A model generated the notes under the pieces. It searched no databases. It was given only the letters and a program-made list of their open reading frames with translations, and had not been told where the DNA came from. A DNA stretch of 64,000 nucleotides, taken from DASUAS01 sp963819475 (GTDB lineage Bacteria > Actinomycetota > Acidimicrobiia > IMCC26256 > DASPTH01). A program made the translations under genes and the position numbers. The stretch lies in NCBI GenBank assembly GCA_963819475.1, contig CAWFWE010000004.1, forward strand, positions 682,001 through 746,000. The letters are read 5' to 3'. This document shows, one piece after another, positions 24,529-33,479 of this stretch (position 1 is the first letter of the stretch; the number at the start of each line of letters is the position of its first letter).

Positions 24529-25217
24529 CAGGCCGTCACGGTCTCGCCGTTGAGGGCGCGGTAGAGGTACGCCCAGGTGATCAGCGTGATGCCGAGCGTG
24601 AAGATCACGCCCACGAAGCACGCGAGCAGGCCCACGATGTTCACGAGGAACAGCACGATCGCCATCCCGAAGAGCGTCCAGCGGTGGCCGCGGGTGAGCT
24701 CGGCCGACCGCTGGAGCGACTCGAGCACGGCGACACCCTCGCCGCGCTCCGCGATCACGAAGCCGTAGAACCCGAACGTCGCGATGAAGATGATGCCGGG
24801 GATGATCAGCAGGATCAGGCCGATCACCATGCCGATGTAGAAGAGGATCGACGCGAGCAGGAAGATGCCGTAGCCCTCCGCCCTGAAGACGTCGGCGAGC
24901 TCGGGTTTCACGCCGTTGGTGATCCCGAGCGCGACCCGCAGCCACCCGAGGGTGATGAGCAGCCCCACCAGGTTGCCGACGATCTGCACGAGGACCCGCG
25001 GCACCGTGGCGTCGATGGCGCTTGCGACGGCGCCGAACGCGATCTGGATGAGGACGACAACCACTGCGATGACCAGCATGGGGCCGATGTTCTTCCAGTA
25101 CGCGTTCCACCCATAGCTCAACGCGTCGCCCATCGCGAAGTTGGCGGGCGACGTCGCGCCGAACCCTCCGGAGCCGGGCGGGGGCGGCGGGGGCGGCGGG
25201 GGCTGTTCCATCGACAT
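24522..25217 (-). CDS. multi-pass membrane protein with polyproline N-terminus
   Basis: 231 residues: MSMEQ, nine prolines, GSGGFG, then about six hydrophobic helices (LVIAVVVVLIQIAFGAVAS, GLLITLGWLRVALGITNG, FYIGMVIGLILLIIPGIIFI). The GWLRVALGITNG and IPGIIFIATFGFYGFVIAER pattern resembles the glycerophosphoryl-diester/DUF975-like membrane family, not certain. ATG 25217 has GGGAGAA upstream. Convergent with the DUF4389 gene across the palindrome. Confidence 0.72.
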   Translation of the reverse strand: MSMEQPPPPPPPPPGSGGFGATSPANFAMGDALSYGWNAYWKNIGPMLVIAVVVVLIQIAFGAVASAIDATVPRVLVQIVGNLVGLLITLGWLRVALGITNGVKPELADVFRAEGYGIFLLASILFYIGMVIGLILLIIPGIIFIATFGFYGFVIAERGEGVAVLESLQRSAELTRGHRWTLFGMAIVLFLVNIVGLLACFVGVIFTLGITLITWAYLYRALNGETVTAWQ

Positions 25218-25233
25218 GACTTCTCCCGTTCGG

Positions 25234-25494
25234 TCAGAGGGGGCGGCCCGTCGCGTACTTGAGCACCTGGAAAGCCCACAGCGCGCCGACGACGGCACAC
25301 GGTACCCACGTGGGAAGCGACAGTTGGGGACGTCGCCACAGCAGGAAGACGGCGGTCGCCACCGCCAACAGCACGCCCGGGTTCAGCGCGAGCGAATGGA
25401 GCACGTCACCGTGGAAGAGGGCGATCGTGCCACGGGTCACGCCGCAGAACGGGCATGGCACACCCGTGAGGGCGCGCAACGGGCACGAGGGCAC
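25234..25494 (-). CDS. DUF2752 membrane protein
   Basis: 86 residues with the DUF2752 signature CP-x-CG-x-TRG (VPCPFCGVTRGTIALFHGDV) and two helices (NPGVLLAVATAVFLLW and WVPCAVVGALWAFQVL). Role unknown; such proteins are frequent near DUF4234-type membrane genes. GTG start six bases after the thiolase stop, in the same direction, and 16 bp before the polyproline membrane gene. Confidence 0.8.
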   Translation of the reverse strand: MPSCPLRALTGVPCPFCGVTRGTIALFHGDVLHSLALNPGVLLAVATAVFLLWRRPQLSLPTWVPCAVVGALWAFQVLKYATGRPL

Positions 25495-25500
25495 GGCCGG

Positions 25501-26685
25501 CTAAAAAGTGCGGACGATCGCGGCCTCGCCCTGGCCTCCGCCGCCGCACAGCGCGGCGGCACCGAGGCCACCGCCGCGACGCCGCAGCTCGTTCACCAGC
25601 GTCAGCACGACCCGGGCGCCCGACATGCCGATCGGATGACCGAGCGCGATGGCGCCGCCGTTGACGTTGACGACGTCGTCGGTGATGCCGAGCTCCTGCA
25701 TCGACGCCAGGCCGACCGCGGCGAACGCCTCGTTGAGCTCGAACAGGTCGAGCTCCGAGACCTTCATGCCGGCCCGGTCGAGCGCGCGGTTGATCGCGCG
25801 TGACGGCTGGGTCAGCAGTGACGGATCGGGACCTGCGACCATCCCGAAGCTCACGAGCTCGGCAAGGGGCGACAGCCCGAGCTGCTCGGCCTTCGCCGCC
25901 GACGTGACCACGACCGCCGCCGCGCCGTCGGAGATCTGCGACGCGTTGCCGGCGGTGATGGTGCCATCCTTCGCGAACGCCGGTCGCAGGGTGCCGAGCG
26001 ATTCGCTCGTCGTACCGGGCCGCACACCCTCGTCGGTGTCGACGAGGATCGGGTCGCCCTTGCGTTGCGGGATCTCGATCGGCGCGATCTCCTCGGCGAG
26101 CCGGCCCTCCTTCACGGCGGCCGCGGCGCGCTCGTGGCTCTTTGCCGCGACGTCGTCCTGCATGTCGCGCGTGATGCCACCCATCTCGCCCGTGTAGCGC
26201 TCGGTGCCGGCGCCCATGTGGACGGCGTCGAACGCGCACCACAGGCCGTCGTCGATCATGGAGTCGATCAGCTCGCCGTTGCCCATGCGGTAGCCCTCGC
26301 GCGCCTTCTTCAAGAGGTACGGCGCCTTCGTCATCGACTCCATGCCGCCGGCGACCACGACCTCGGCGTCCCCCGCCTGGATCATCTGGTCGGCGAGGTA
26401 GATGGCGTCGATCCCGGAGAGGCACACCTTGTTGACCGTCATCGACGGTACCGACATGGGGATACCGCCCTTCACCGCCGCCTGGCGGGCGGGCATCTGC
26501 CCCGCGCCGGCCTGCAGCACCTGGCCGAGCAGCACGTAGTCGACCTGGTCGCCGCTGATCCCGGCCCGCTCGAGCGCGGCCGCGATGGCGTGTCCACCGA
26601 GGTCGGTGGCCTCGAACGAGGCCAGCGCGCCGGAGAGCTTGCCGATGGGTGTGCGGGCCGACGAGACGATGACGGAACCGGGCAT
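25501..26685 (-). CDS. acetyl-CoA C-acetyltransferase (thiolase)
   Basis: 394 residues, standard for degradative/biosynthetic thiolases. Active-site Cys in TVNKVCLSGIDAIYLADQMI (about residue 88), the His of LNVNGGAIALGHPIGMSGAR (VNVNGG...GHP) and the Cys/Gly loop AALCGGGGQGEA near the C-terminus are all present. It condenses two acetyl-CoA to acetoacetyl-CoA, the entry step of the ethylmalonyl-CoA pathway, and is divergent from crotonyl-CoA carboxylase/reductase with a 52-bp shared promoter region. Confidence 0.93.
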   Translation of the reverse strand: MPGSVIVSSARTPIGKLSGALASFEATDLGGHAIAAALERAGISGDQVDYVLLGQVLQAGAGQMPARQAAVKGGIPMSVPSMTVNKVCLSGIDAIYLADQMIQAGDAEVVVAGGMESMTKAPYLLKKAREGYRMGNGELIDSMIDDGLWCAFDAVHMGAGTERYTGEMGGITRDMQDDVAAKSHERAAAAVKEGRLAEEIAPIEIPQRKGDPILVDTDEGVRPGTTSESLGTLRPAFAKDGTITAGNASQISDGAAAVVVTSAAKAEQLGLSPLAELVSFGMVAGPDPSLLTQPSRAINRALDRAGMKVSELDLFELNEAFAAVGLASMQELGITDDVVNVNGGAIALGHPIGMSGARVVLTLVNELRRRGGGLGAAALCGGGGQGEAAIVRTF

Positions 26686-26723
26686 GGGAACCCCCCGAAA
26701 GAGTGGCAATCGACCCGCGATGG

Positions 26724-26729
26724 TACCGT
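26724..26729 (+). promoter_or_regulatory. putative -10 element of ccr
   Basis: TACCGT ends eight bases before ATG 26738 with no Shine-Dalgarno; leaderless arrangement in the gap shared with the divergent thiolase gene. Confidence 0.45.
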
Positions 26730-26737
26730 CGCCCGCC

Positions 26738-28081
26738 ATGACGGAGATCGGCGGGATCCGCGACGCAATCGTCCGGGGCGCCACGGCCGACGAGCTCGGT
26801 GGCCTGCCGCTCCCCATCTCGTACCGGGGTGCGGTGGTGCGGGCCGACGAGCAGGAGATGTTCGCGGGCGTGCCGTCGGACCAGAAGGACCCCCGGAAGT
26901 CGCTCCACCTCGACGAGGTCCCGTTGCCGGAGCTGGCGCCCGACGAGGCGCTGGTGGCGGTGATGGCGTCGTCGATCAACTTCAACACCGTCTGGACGTC
27001 GATCTTCGAGCCGCTGCCCACCTTCGGCTTCCTGCAACGGCTCGGGCGCGAGAGCGTGTGGGGTGCCCGGCACGACCAGCCGTTCCACGTCGTCGGCAGC
27101 GACGCCGCCGGCGTCGTGCTGCGCGTCGGCTCGGCGGTGCGGGTCTGGAAGCCCGGCGACCCGGTGACCGTCCACTGCAACCACGTCGACGATCAGGACC
27201 CGAGCGCGCACGACGACTCGATGCTCGCCACCAACCAGCGCATCTGGGGCTACGAGACCAACTACGGCGGCCTCGGCGAGCTCACCCTGGTGAAGGCCAA
27301 CCAGCTGATGCCGAAGCCGGCGCACCTCACCTGGGAGGAGGCGGCGGTCAACGCGCTCACCAACTCCACCAGCTACCGGATGCTCGTGAGCCCGAACGGC
27401 GCTCAGATGGCGCAGGGCCAGACCGTCCTCATCTGGGGAGCCAGCGGCGGGATCGGCGCGTACGCGTGCCAGTACGTGCTCAACGGAGGCGGCACGCCGA
27501 TCGGCGTCGTGTCGAGCCCCGAACGGGTCGAGCTGCTCCACGCACTGGGTGTCGAGCACGTGATCGACCGCACGGCCGAGGGGTTCCAGTTCTGGAAGGA
27601 CGAGCAGACCCAGGATCCCGCCGAGTGGCGACGGCTCGGCAAGCGGATCCGGGAGCTCGTCGGCCGCGATCCCGACATCGTGTTCGAGCACCCCGGTCGT
27701 TCGACCATGGGCGCGTCGGTGTTCGTGTGCACGCGGGGCGGCACCATCGTCACTTGTGCGGCGACGAGCGGCTTCATGATCGAGTACGACAACCGCTACC
27801 TCTGGATGAACCAGAAGACGCTGAAGGGCTGCCACTTCGCCAACTACCGGGAGGCGTGGGAGGCGAACCGGCTCATCGGGGACGGCCGGATCCATCCGGT
27901 GCTCTCGGCGGTGTTCCCCTTCGACGAGGTCGCCGAGGCGGTCAACCAGGTGCACCACAACCTGCACGAGGGCAAGCTCGGAGTGCTGGTGCTGGCACCG
28001 GAGGAGGGCCTCGGCGTGACCGACCCCGAGCTCCGCGAGCGGCACCTCGACCAGATCACGCTCTTTCGGAGGAACCCGTGA
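26738..28081 (+). CDS. ccr: crotonyl-CoA carboxylase/reductase
   Basis: 447 residues, MDR superfamily. The zinc-less enoyl reductase core has VLIWGASGGIGAYACQYVLN as the NADPH site and the CCR-specific stretches SSINFNTVWTSIFEPLPTFG, NQRIWGYETNYGGLGELTLV and FEHPGRSTMGASVFVC. It carboxylates crotonyl-CoA reductively to (2S)-ethylmalonyl-CoA using NADPH and CO2, the signature step of the ethylmalonyl-CoA pathway. The stop overlaps the epimerase start (TGATG). Confidence 0.95.
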   Translation: MTEIGGIRDAIVRGATADELGGLPLPISYRGAVVRADEQEMFAGVPSDQKDPRKSLHLDEVPLPELAPDEALVAVMASSINFNTVWTSIFEPLPTFGFLQRLGRESVWGARHDQPFHVVGSDAAGVVLRVGSAVRVWKPGDPVTVHCNHVDDQDPSAHDDSMLATNQRIWGYETNYGGLGELTLVKANQLMPKPAHLTWEEAAVNALTNSTSYRMLVSPNGAQMAQGQTVLIWGASGGIGAYACQYVLNGGGTPIGVVSSPERVELLHALGVEHVIDRTAEGFQFWKDEQTQDPAEWRRLGKRIRELVGRDPDIVFEHPGRSTMGASVFVCTRGGTIVTCAATSGFMIEYDNRYLWMNQKTLKGCHFANYREAWEANRLIGDGRIHPVLSAVFPFDEVAEAVNQVHHNLHEGKLGVLVLAPEEGLGVTDPELRERHLDQITLFRRNP

Positions 28082-28479
28082 TGCTCACCGAGATCGACCA
28101 CATCGCCATCGCCGTCAACGACCTCGAGGCCGCGATCGAGTACTACCGCGACACTTATGGGGTCGAGGTGGAGCACCGTGAGGTCGTCGAGCGCGACGGT
28201 GTCGAGGAGGCCCTGCTGAAGGTGGCCGACTCCTACGTCCAGCTGCTCACGCCGATCCGCGACGACTCGACCGTCGCCAAGTTCCTCCAGAACAAGGGCG
28301 AGGGCATCCACCACGTGGGCTACCGGGTGGACGACTGCGCCGCCGCGGTCGAGCGGGTCCGGGCGGAGGGCGGCCGGCTGATCGACGAGGAGCCGCGGCC
28401 GGGGAGCCGGGGCACGACGGTGGCGTTCGTGCACCCCAAGGGGGCCTTCGGCACGCTGGTCGAGCTGGTCCAGGAGTGA
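28081..28479 (+). CDS. epi: ethylmalonyl-CoA/methylmalonyl-CoA epimerase
   Basis: 132 residues, a vicinal-oxygen-chelate protein with metal ligands in IDHIAIAVNDLEAAIEYYRD, GIHHVGYRVDDC and LVELVQE at the C-terminus. It interconverts the 2R and 2S forms of methylmalonyl- and ethylmalonyl-CoA, which the mutase needs. Translation is coupled to ccr by the TGATG overlap (GTG 28078 is an alternative start). Confidence 0.93.
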   Translation: MLTEIDHIAIAVNDLEAAIEYYRDTYGVEVEHREVVERDGVEEALLKVADSYVQLLTPIRDDSTVAKFLQNKGEGIHHVGYRVDDCAAAVERVRAEGGRLIDEEPRPGSRGTTVAFVHPKGAFGTLVELVQE

Positions 28480-28491
28480 CCCTGGCGTGGA

Positions 28492-28512
28492 CTTGAGCAT
28501 CAAGCACTCAAC
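28492..28512. promoter_or_regulatory. HAIR-type operator (HspR binding site)
   Basis: CTTGAGC, seven bases, ACTCAAC: one mismatch per arm to the actinobacterial HAIR consensus CTTGAGT-N7-ACTCAAG. It lies about 90 bp upstream of the Hsp20 gene and predicts repression by HspR, with release on heat shock. Confidence 0.75.
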
Positions 28513-28597
28513 TTTTCTGCCAACGATGGAATAGGCCGATGTGCCGCCCCGGTTGTCCGGATCCCAGATGCCGTTCTTCCTGACCCGGAGGTTTGCC

Positions 28598-29008
28598 ATG
28601 CTCGTCCGTTACGACCCCTTCCGCCCGTTCGACCGCCCTGCCAGCCGTCGCAGCTGGATGCCGATGGACGCCTTCCGCCACGACCAGCACGTCGAGCTCC
28701 GCTTCGATCTGCCCGGCGTCTCGCCCGAGTCGATCGACGTCGAGGTCGAGCGCCACGTCCTCACCGTGCGGGCCGAGCGGTCGTGGACGCCGGCCGAGGG
28801 TGCCGAGGTCCTCGTCCGCGAGCGTTCGCAGGGCGCGGTCACCCGGCAGGTGACCCTTGGTGAGTCGCTCGACACCGACCGGCTGGAGGCGTCCTACGAC
28901 GCCGGTGTCCTGACCCTCACCATCCCGGTGACCGAGCAGGCGAAGCCCCGCAAGGTCGAGATCCACGTCGGTGCCCCCGAGCCGATCGAGGCCGGCGCCA
29001 CCAACTGA
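28598..29008 (+). CDS. small heat-shock protein, Hsp20 family
   Basis: 136 residues: alpha-crystallin domain at about 35-120 (HVELRFDLPGVSPESIDVEV, LTVRAERSW, LEASYDAGVLTLTIPV with the A-x-x-x-G-V-L-T-L signature). ATP-independent holdase chaperone. CGGAGG lies eight bases before the ATG. A HAIR operator upstream and a strong hairpin downstream make it a single-gene heat-shock unit. Confidence 0.93.
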   Translation: MLVRYDPFRPFDRPASRRSWMPMDAFRHDQHVELRFDLPGVSPESIDVEVERHVLTVRAERSWTPAEGAEVLVRERSQGAVTRQVTLGESLDTDRLEASYDAGVLTLTIPVTEQAKPRKVEIHVGAPEPIEAGATN

Positions 29009-29026
29009 CCTCAACCCACCCTGACG

Positions 29027-29053
29027 ACGGCCCCGCCACTACGGCGGGGCCGT
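29027..29053 (+). terminator. hairpin terminator after hsp20
   Basis: ACGGCCCCGCC, five-base loop, GGCGGGGCCGT: an 11-bp perfect stem 18 bp after the stop codon. No strong U-tract follows. Confidence 0.75.
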
Positions 29054-29065
29054 CCCGCGCGCCGG

Positions 29066-29071
29066 TAACCT
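29066..29071 (+). promoter_or_regulatory. putative -10 element of the carboxylase operon
   Basis: TAACCT ends eight bases before ATG 29080 with no Shine-Dalgarno. Confidence 0.4.
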
Positions 29072-29079
29072 CGGCGCAT

Positions 29080-30717
29080 ATGGCTGCCGAGGAAGAAGCG
29101 CTGCAGACCCAAGTAGAGGCCGAGGCGCCGCACGGCGACGAGCCGCCGAGCCCGAGACCGGTGCCGCACCCGATCGAGGAGCGGCTGGAGCAGCTCGCGG
29201 AGCTGCGGGAGCAGGCGCTGCACGCGGGGAGCGACGCGGCGGTCGAGCGCCAGCACAAGCGGGGCAAGCTCACCGCTCGCGAGCGCATCGACCTGCTGCT
29301 CGATCCCGACTCGTTCGTCGAGCTCGACATGCTCGCCCGTCACCGGGCGCACGGGTTCGGCATCGAGGCGACCCGACCGCTCACCGACGGCGTCGTCACC
29401 GGCTGGGGCACCGTCGACGGCCGCAAGGTGTTCGTGTTCAGCCAGGACTTCACCGTGTTCGGTGGCGCGCTCGGCGAGGTGTTCGCCGAGAAGATCCACA
29501 AGGTCATGGACCTCGCCGAGTCGGTCGGCGCCCCCATGGTCGGGCTCAACGACGGAGCCGGCGCCCGCATCCAGGAGGGCGTCGTGTCGCTCGACGCCTA
29601 CGGCGGCATCTTCTCCCGCAACGTGAAGGCGTCCGGCGTGATCCCACAGATCAGCGTGATCCTCGGGCCGTGCGCCGGCGGCGCGGTGTACTCGCCCGCG
29701 CTCACCGACTTCGTGGTGATGGTGAAGGGCACCTCGCACATGTTCATCACCGGGCCCGACGTCGTGAAGACGGTCACCGGCGAGGACGTCACCCAGGAGG
29801 AGCTCGGCGGCGCCCTCACGCACGCGGCGAAGTCGGGCGTGGCCGCCTTCGTCTACGACGACGAGGCCACCGCGCTCGCCCAGGTGCGGTACCTGCTCTC
29901 GTTCCTCCCCGCCAACAATTTGGAGGACCCGCCGTACTACGAGTCCGAGGATCCGCCCGACCGTTCGTGCGACGGCATCATCGACCTGATCCCCGACGCG
30001 CCGAACAAGCCCTACGACATGAAGAGGGTCATCGCCGAGGTCGTCGACGACGGTGAGTTCTTCGAGGTGAACGCGCTGTGGGCGATGAACATCGTCTGCG
30101 GTTTCGCGCGCATCGACGGTCACGCGATCGGCATCGTCGGGAACCAGCCGTCGAACCTCGCGGGCACGCTCGACATCGACGCGTCCGAGAAGGCGGCCCG
30201 CTTCGTACGCACGTGCGATGCGTTCAACGTCCCGCTCGTGACCTTCGTCGACGTGCCCGGGTTCCTGCCCGGCACCGACCAGGAGTACGGCGGGATCATC
30301 CGTCACGGCGCCAAGCTGCTGTACGCGTACTGCGAGTCCACCGTTCCCCGGGTGCAGATCATCACCCGGAAGGCCTACGGCGGCGCGTACGTCGTCATGA
30401 ACTCGAAGTCGATCGGTGCCGACCTCGCGTTCGCATGGCCCTCGGCCGAGGTGGCGGTGATGGGCGCGCCGGGCGCGGTCAACCTCATCCACCGGAAGGA
30501 GCTCGAGGCCGCCGACGACGTCGAGACCAAGCGGACCGAGCTCATCGCCGAGTACGAGGAGCGTTTCGCGAACCCCTACGTGGCGGCCGAACGCGGCTAC
30601 GTGGACGACGTCATCGATCCGCGTGAGACGCGCCGGGTCCTCGCCCGGTCGTTGGCGATGTTGCGCACCAAGCGCGAGCAGATGCCGTCGCGCAAGCACG
30701 GGAACGTGCCCCTCTAG
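29080..30717 (+). CDS. pccB: acyl-CoA (propionyl-CoA) carboxylase beta subunit
   Basis: 545 residues. Two crotonase-like carboxyltransferase halves with oxyanion loops at NDGAGARIQEGVVSLDAYGG (N-half, acyl-CoA) and YGGAYVVMNSKSIGADLAFA (C-half, carboxybiotin). It transfers CO2 from biotin to propionyl-CoA, giving methylmalonyl-CoA. An N-terminal acidic leader of about 30 residues precedes the domain. Overlaps the small epsilon subunit gene (TAGTG). Its product class connects propionyl-CoA with the ethylmalonyl-CoA route; substrate choice among acyl-CoAs is not certain. The biotinylated alpha subunit is not in the window. Confidence 0.93.
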   Translation: MAAEEEALQTQVEAEAPHGDEPPSPRPVPHPIEERLEQLAELREQALHAGSDAAVERQHKRGKLTARERIDLLLDPDSFVELDMLARHRAHGFGIEATRPLTDGVVTGWGTVDGRKVFVFSQDFTVFGGALGEVFAEKIHKVMDLAESVGAPMVGLNDGAGARIQEGVVSLDAYGGIFSRNVKASGVIPQISVILGPCAGGAVYSPALTDFVVMVKGTSHMFITGPDVVKTVTGEDVTQEELGGALTHAAKSGVAAFVYDDEATALAQVRYLLSFLPANNLEDPPYYESEDPPDRSCDGIIDLIPDAPNKPYDMKRVIAEVVDDGEFFEVNALWAMNIVCGFARIDGHAIGIVGNQPSNLAGTLDIDASEKAARFVRTCDAFNVPLVTFVDVPGFLPGTDQEYGGIIRHGAKLLYAYCESTVPRVQIITRKAYGGAYVVMNSKSIGADLAFAWPSAEVAVMGAPGAVNLIHRKELEAADDVETKRTELIAEYEERFANPYVAAERGYVDDVIDPRETRRVLARSLAMLRTKREQMPSRKHGNVPL

Positions 30718-30941
30718 TGGCCGCCCGCCTCCGCTCGGTGTCGCCGGACGCGACGCCCGAGGAGATCGCCGCCATCCTGGCCGCCATCGCCTCGCTCGAA
30801 CCGGCGGTCGTGAGTGGCGACGACGGCGACGACACGCTGCACGAATGGGTGCGCGCCGCCCGCCTGCGGTCCCACCGCGCGGGCCTGCAGCGGGGCCCGT
30901 GGCGACTGTCCGGTCGCATCGGCCGCCGCAGTCGCGCCTGA
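30717..30941 (+). CDS. accE: acyl-CoA carboxylase epsilon subunit
   Basis: 74 residues with the epsilon-subunit pattern SVSPDATPEEIAAILAAIAS and a downstream W-x-x-AARLRSHR. AccE-type peptides stabilise actinobacterial alpha6-beta6 carboxylases. GTG start overlaps the beta-subunit stop; followed two bases later by the phosphoesterase gene. Confidence 0.85.
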   Translation: MAARLRSVSPDATPEEIAAILAAIASLEPAVVSGDDGDDTLHEWVRAARLRSHRAGLQRGPWRLSGRIGRRSRA

Positions 30942-30943
30942 CG

Positions 30944-32041
30944 ATGGCGGTTGCCCACGCCGAGCTCATGAGCGTGGGCCCCGACGAAGTGGTGGTGACG
31001 TTCACCACCGAGCCGGGCGCCGAGGTGCGCACGCGCGTCGGCGACGCCGAGGTGGTGACCACCGGGCCGCACCACACCGCCCGGGTCACCGGTCTCGCCG
31101 CCGACACCGAGTACCCGCTCGCGGTCGACGGCACGCCGGCCGACCGCTGGCTCCCGGCCCGGCTGCGCACGTTGGTGCAGCCTCCGGGGCGGCTCCTCGC
31201 CACGCTCGCGACCGCCAACGACGTGCACTTCGGCGAGACCGAGTGTGGCCGCACCGGCGCCCCCGCGACCGACGCCATCGGCCCCATCCTGCGCAGCGCG
31301 CCCGGCGCCCGGCCGTACCCGGAGTTCATGAATGGTGCCGTCGTCGACGAGATGCTGGCGCTCGACCCCGACGCGGTCGTGGTCAAGGGCGACCTCACCG
31401 ACTCCGGGCGGGAGGAGCAGTACGAAGCGTTCCTCGCCTGCTACGGGCGGCTCGGCGCGCGGATGCACCACGTCCGTGGCAACCACGACGCCATGCGCGA
31501 CCCGCAGCTGGCGCGATGCGACGCGCCGTACGCGGTGCCTCTCGACGGTGTGGTGCTCGCGGTGCTCGACACGACCGTGCCGGGGCACGTCGGCGGCGCG
31601 TTGCCGCTCGCGCAGCGCGACTGGCTCGACGAGCTTGCGGCCGGGACCCCCGACCCGGTGCTCGTGTTCGCGCACCATCCGAGCTTCAACCCGGATCTGC
31701 ACTACAGCCTGTCGCCTGCCGACCACGAGGCGCTGCTCGCGCTCATCGCGCGGCGCGAGAACATCGCCGGCTATCTGAGCGGTCACACCCACAGCAACCA
31801 CGTGGTGCGCGACCCGCGGGCGCGGGACGTGCCCTGCGTCGAGGTGGCCTGCACCAAGGACTACCCCGGCGCGTGGGCCGAGTACCGCGTGTACGAGGGC
31901 GGCTACACGCAGGTGACGCGCCGCACCGCCGCGCCGGCGGCGCGGGAGTGGTCGGAGCTCGGACGCACGATGATCCAGGGCATCTACCGCGACCTCGTGC
32001 TCGGCACCATCGACGACCGCTGCTTCACCCAGCGCTTCTGA
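30944..32041 (+). CDS. calcineurin-like metallophosphoesterase with N-terminal beta domain
   Basis: 365 residues. The first 80 form a fibronectin-III-like domain (VVVTFTTEPGAEVRTRVGDA). The catalytic part follows with NDVHF, GDLTDSG, RGNHDAM, FAHHPSF and SGHTHSN, i.e. all five metal-binding motifs. Likely a phosphodiesterase acting on a nucleotide or phospholipid; substrate unknown. No signal peptide seen. Starts two bases after accE, so co-transcribed, though a functional link is not obvious. Confidence 0.88.
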   Translation: MAVAHAELMSVGPDEVVVTFTTEPGAEVRTRVGDAEVVTTGPHHTARVTGLAADTEYPLAVDGTPADRWLPARLRTLVQPPGRLLATLATANDVHFGETECGRTGAPATDAIGPILRSAPGARPYPEFMNGAVVDEMLALDPDAVVVKGDLTDSGREEQYEAFLACYGRLGARMHHVRGNHDAMRDPQLARCDAPYAVPLDGVVLAVLDTTVPGHVGGALPLAQRDWLDELAAGTPDPVLVFAHHPSFNPDLHYSLSPADHEALLALIARRENIAGYLSGHTHSNHVVRDPRARDVPCVEVACTKDYPGAWAEYRVYEGGYTQVTRRTAAPAAREWSELGRTMIQGIYRDLVLGTIDDRCFTQRF

Positions 32042-32058
32042 ACGAGCGCCGACGGCGG

Positions 32059-33284
32059 TCAGCTGTGCTTCGCGGCGTAGCTCACCATCTGGAAGTACAC
32101 GGTGAGCACCTTCTGCGCGTACCCCGGGTCGGTGGCCCAGTTGCCGTTGCCCATGACGTTCCACGTCGGGGTGCGACCCTTGGCGAAGAAGGTGTCGTAG
32201 AGCTGCGCGGCGCGCACCGGATCGTTGCCGTAGATCGTGGGCGACGGCGGGTTGGCCAGGTTCGCCGCCCGTGAGGCCGGGTCGGCGTAGTTGCGCAGGA
32301 GCTGGATCTGGCCCCGGACCCCGTCGCGGGGGTGGGGAACGCGGGTTCGCCGACGCAGCTGTCGCAGGCACCGATGCCGGCGTAGTTGTTGTCGAGGGCA
32401 TTGCCGAACGAGCCGGTCTCGATGATCGACTGGGCGATGGCGAGCTCCGGGCGGACGTGCTCGGCCTTGCCCTCGTCCATGTAGAGCTGTACGAGGTCGC
32501 CGATCGGCATCCCGCCGGCGAGCCGGTACTTCACGCCGCGCGACTCGAACCACACGGTGATCTCGGCCGCGGTGAGCTCGGCGTCACCCATCACCGGTAC
32601 CGCGCCCGCCTGGTCGAGCAGCTTCTTCTGGTGCGCGGTCAGCGCCTCGAGCGCGGCCTTCGCCTCGTCGAGGCGACCCTTCTCCTGTTCCTGCTGCGCG
32701 CGCGCGTTCTCCAGCTCCGCGCGGTGCTGGTCGAGCTGTGCGGAGACGCGCGACAAGTCGCTGATCTTCGTGCCGTCGGTCTGCGTCGCCGACTCCGCGT
32801 ACTTCTTGCCCGCGGTGATGTCGACGACGTGCTGGATGTCGACCACCGCGGTGCTCGGCGTGTCGGCGTGCTGGTAGATGTACGCGGCGCGGTCGCGCAC
32901 GATCTGCTTGAGCCGGGCCATCTCGGCGCGGGTGGCGTCGAGCTTCTGCTGCGTGGCGTCGATCTCGGCGCCGAGCGCGGCCAACTTCTGCGTGGCCTCC
33001 GCGACCTGGGCGGTGAGCTGCGTGAGCATCGCCTGGTTCTGGCTGACTTGGTTGGCGAGGGCGGCGAAGGCGTCGGGATCGGGCTTCGCCGTGGTCGAGC
33101 CGGGCGCGCTCGTGGACGGCGCGCTCGTGGACGGCGCGCTCGTGGACGGTGCGGTGGTGCTCGTGGTGCTGGTGGTCGTCGACGAGGTGGTGGTCGACGG
33201 CGACTCCTGGGCGAATCCCGCGGTGGCGGGGACGAGGAAAGCAGTGACCAGCGCACCCGCGACGAGTGCGCGGCGCAACTGCAT
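32059..33284 (-). CDS. secreted glucosaminidase-type peptidoglycan hydrolase (one frameshift)
   Basis: About 408 residues. Signal peptide (MQLRRALVAGALVTAFLVPA), a Ser/Thr/Pro-rich linker with three tandem APSTSAPSTS-type units, a long coiled coil at about 65-215 (QKLDATRAEMARLKQIVRDR), then a mannosyl-glycoprotein endo-beta-N-acetylglucosaminidase-like domain (ELAIAQSIIETGSFGNALDN, with Glu as the likely catalytic acid). At the five-G run 32328-32332 one base is missing: the sequence goes on as DGVRGQIQLLRNYADPASRA in the next frame up to TGA 32059. The family ending is intact in that frame, so a sequencing error is plausible. Cleaves glycan strands during wall growth. Confidence 0.82.
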
Positions 33285-33433
33285 GTCCGTGTATCGGCGG
33301 GGGGCGCGGGATTGTTGAGCCCGCACGCGAGTTCGTCCCGAGGAGAGTCGGCGTAGAGAAGCCCGCACGGCGGCGGTGCCCCAACGATCTCCTCGGGACG
33401 AGCTGCCCGCCAGTATTCCCCATCTCCGCGAGG

Positions 33434-33478
33434 TTTTCCACCCGCGCAGGCCAGTTCTCCACCTCCACTTGTGGATAA
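33434..33478. promoter_or_regulatory. cluster of DnaA-box-like sequences
   Basis: TGTGGATAA (33470-33478) is a perfect DnaA box (TTATCCACA reversed). TTTTCCACC (33434) and TTCTCCACC (33455) match seven of nine positions on the plus strand; box starts are 21 and 15 bases apart. They lie in the divergent gap between the glucosaminidase and acyl-CoA ligase genes. Confidence 0.5.
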
Positions 33479-33479
33479 C

